Shown here piece by piece: positions 6,216 through 6,846 of a DNA stretch of 6,846 nucleotides. The DNA lies in contig JAISNB010000090.1 of assembly GCA_031276435.1 (NCBI GenBank), positions 1-6,846 on the forward strand, written 5' to 3'. Both the position numbers and the translations under genes were made by a program. The stretch is from Burkholderiaceae bacterium (lineage in GTDB: Bacteria; Pseudomonadota; Gammaproteobacteria; Burkholderiales; Burkholderiaceae_C). The first letter of the stretch is position 1, and every line of letters starts with the position of its first letter. The notes beneath the pieces were generated by a model. It ran no database searches. It was not told where the DNA came from and worked only from the letters and a program-made list of their open reading frames with translations.

Positions 6216-6463
6216 CATTGCCCTCGCCTCCCGTGAGGGAGAGGGCGCAAAGCGCCGGGAGTAGGGGACACATGTACGCGTCCACACTGCGTACTGGAAG
6301 GCAACTACAGACAAATTCTCGTCATTGCGAGCGCCGCAGGCGCGTGGCAATCCAGTTGAAGCCTTGCAATCTGCTGCAATGTCTTGGGAAAATTCAGCCG
6401 CTGCATAGATTGCCACGTCGCTTCGCTCCTCGCAATGACGGAAATAGAGAAAGCACCTCTCTT
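6216..6463. repeat. Repeat unit 1 (248 bp)
   Basis: Hairpins in order: CCCTC 6221-6225 with GAGGG 6241-6245, enclosing CCTC/GAGG; GGCGC 6244-6248 with GCGCC 6252-6256; GTACGC 6274-6279 with GCGTAC 6289-6294; GCGCC 6331-6335 with GGCGC 6339-6343; TTGCA 6364-6368 with TGCAA 6375-6379. The long inverted pair at 6320-6440 closes the unit. Bases 6320-6373 are identical to 6569-6622 in unit 2. Confidence 0.85.
6320..6440. repeat. Long inverted repeat pair in unit 1
   Basis: CGTCATTGCGAG (6320-6331) pairs with CTCGCAATGACG (6429-6440). Inside it CGTGGCAATC (6343-6352) pairs with GATTGCCACG (6408-6417). Between the arms are two unpaired 11-base cores, CGCCGCAGGCG on the left and TCGCTTCGCTC on the right. 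In single-stranded DNA or RNA the region could form a hairpin of about 120 bases with a symmetric internal loop. Confidence 0.8.
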
Positions 6464-6714
6464 CATTGCCCTCGCCCCTTGGGGCAGGATGGCGCGCAGC
6501 GCCGGGTGTGTAGAGAACGCATGTACGCGCCCACACTGCGTGCTGGGAGGCTGCTACAAACAAATCCCCGTCATTGCGAGCGCCGCAGGCGCGTGGCAAT
6601 CCAGTTGAAGCCTTGCAATCTGCGCAATGTCTTGGGGGAATTCAGCCGTTGCATGGATTGCTGCCACGTCGCTTCGCTCCTCGCAATGACGGAAATAGAG
6701 AAAGTGCCTCTCTT
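6464..6714. repeat. Repeat unit 2 (251 bp)
   Basis: Same order of elements as unit 1. Differences: the first hairpin has lost its outer GAGGG arm (CAGGAT follows GGGG at 6484); the second hairpin has loop GCA instead of AAA; the third is GTACGC 6523-6528 with GCGTGC 6538-6543, one pair becoming a T-G wobble; three extra bases (CTG) sit in the inner arm at 6661-6663. Its right end matches the unit 1/2 junction closely (6707-6735 equals 6456-6484). Confidence 0.85.
6569..6691. repeat. Long inverted repeat pair in unit 2
   Basis: CGTCATTGCGAG (6569-6580) pairs with CTCGCAATGACG (6680-6691). The inner arms are CGTGGCAATC (6592-6601) and GATTG-CTG-CCACG (6656-6668), the latter interrupted by three bases. 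The two 11-base cores are identical to those of unit 1. Confidence 0.8.
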
Positions 6715-6766
6715 CATTGCCCTCGCCCCTTGGGGAGAGGGCGGCGCGTAGCGCCGGGAGAGGGGT
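6715..6766. repeat. Partial right repeat unit
   Basis: Holds only the first two hairpins: CCCTC 6720-6724 with GAGGG 6737-6741, enclosing CCCC/GGGG, then GGCGC 6743-6747, loop GTA, GCGCC 6751-6755. After GGGAGAGGGG the similarity to the other units stops, leaving unique sequence that runs into the second terminator. Confidence 0.75.
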
Positions 6767-6791
6767 ACTCCAACACAAAGCAACAGCTATG

Positions 6792-6818
6792 AAAAAGCCA
6801 CCCCGAAGAGTGGCTTTT
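6792..6818. terminator. Bidirectional rho-independent terminator at the right edge
   Basis: AAAAGCCAC (6793-6801) pairs with GTGGCTTTT (6810-6818) around an 8-base loop. The A-run on one side and T-run on the other allow termination from both strands. The GCCAC/GTGGC stem core is the same as in the terminator at 5986-6005. No gene is seen between the two, so this one probably serves a gene beyond the right edge reading leftward, or is a relic of the displaced end of the folE region. Confidence 0.8.
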
Positions 6819-6846
6819 AAACAGCACGGATTTCCCGCGCGCGATT

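Larger units (their letters stand above)
6130..6766. repeat. Island of tandem composite palindromic repeats
   Basis: An intergenic array made of a partial left unit (6130-6215), two full units (6216-6463, 248 bp, and 6464-6714, 251 bp) and a partial right unit (6715-about 6766). The units are marked by CATTGCCCTCGCC at 6216, 6464 and 6715. Each full unit contains a series of short hairpins plus two modules with the arms CGTCATTGCGAG and CGTGGCAATC in opposite orientations. Sequences of this kind recur between genes in many bacteria and resemble REP/BIME or MITE-like non-autonomous elements. Open frames crossing the array on both strands are translations of repeats, not genes: the 248 and 251 bp periods are not multiples of three, so no reading frame is kept from unit to unit. 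Confidence 0.9.

Noticed and set aside
5919..6599. 226-codon minus-strand frame across the repeat island
   Set aside because: Its translation consists mostly of repeat arms (HCEERSDVA-like and RNDG-like strings, often seen as spurious proteins). The 248/251 bp periods are not multiples of three, so the frame is not maintained across units.
6176..6751. 191-codon + strand frame across the repeat island
   Set aside because: The duplicated RHCERRRRVAIQLKPCNL segment comes from the same DNA repeat in two units; no start signal and no family.
6130..6766. CRISPR array
   Set aside because: The repeated blocks are too long, the 'spacers' are themselves repeated, modules occur in both orientations, and there is no regular 25-40 bp repeat/spacer pattern or cas gene.

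Overview
This 6.8-kb window is GC-rich proteobacterial chromosomal DNA. The AspRS sequence, the fmdB / DUF502 / aspS order and the FolE subtype point to Burkholderiales, most likely a Comamonadaceae-like betaproteobacterium. This assignment rests on recalled family sequences, not on a search. All recognisable genes lie on the + strand and all look intact.

Layout: (1) 2-1101 holds a FmdB-type zinc-ribbon protein followed by a DUF502 two-helix membrane protein. (2) 1169-2989 is aspS, a bacterial-type aspartyl-tRNA synthetase carrying both residues associated with non-discriminating enzymes. (3) 3090-4232 is a cluster of three small envelope-associated proteins: a DUF883 (YqjD/ElaB-like) tail-anchored protein, a YqjE-like 'phage holin family' protein, and a YqjK-like protein whose start overlaps the previous stop (ATGA). 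(4) 4370-5149 is an endonuclease/exonuclease/phosphatase (EEP, YbhP-like) protein with a GTG start. (5) 5200-5922 is folE, GTP cyclohydrolase I, the first step of folate/pterin synthesis. (6) 5923-6846 contains no recognisable protein family. It holds a bidirectional terminator after folE, a possible 27-residue basic ORF on the minus strand, an island of tandem composite palindromic repeats (two full units of 248 and 251 bp with partial units on both sides), and a second bidirectional terminator.

The genes cover translation (aspS), membrane/stress functions (DUF502, YqjD/E/K-like, EEP) and cofactor synthesis (folE). They look like a run of housekeeping transcription units rather than one pathway. 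The least explained part is the 3' repeat island. Each unit is a string of short hairpins, and differences between units tend to fall in loops or keep pairing. One pair of modules shares the same outer arms but carries different 11-nt cores in opposite orientations. This resembles REP/BIME-like or MITE-like non-autonomous elements. I see no CRISPR array, tRNA, rRNA, complete insertion sequence, phage or defence system.
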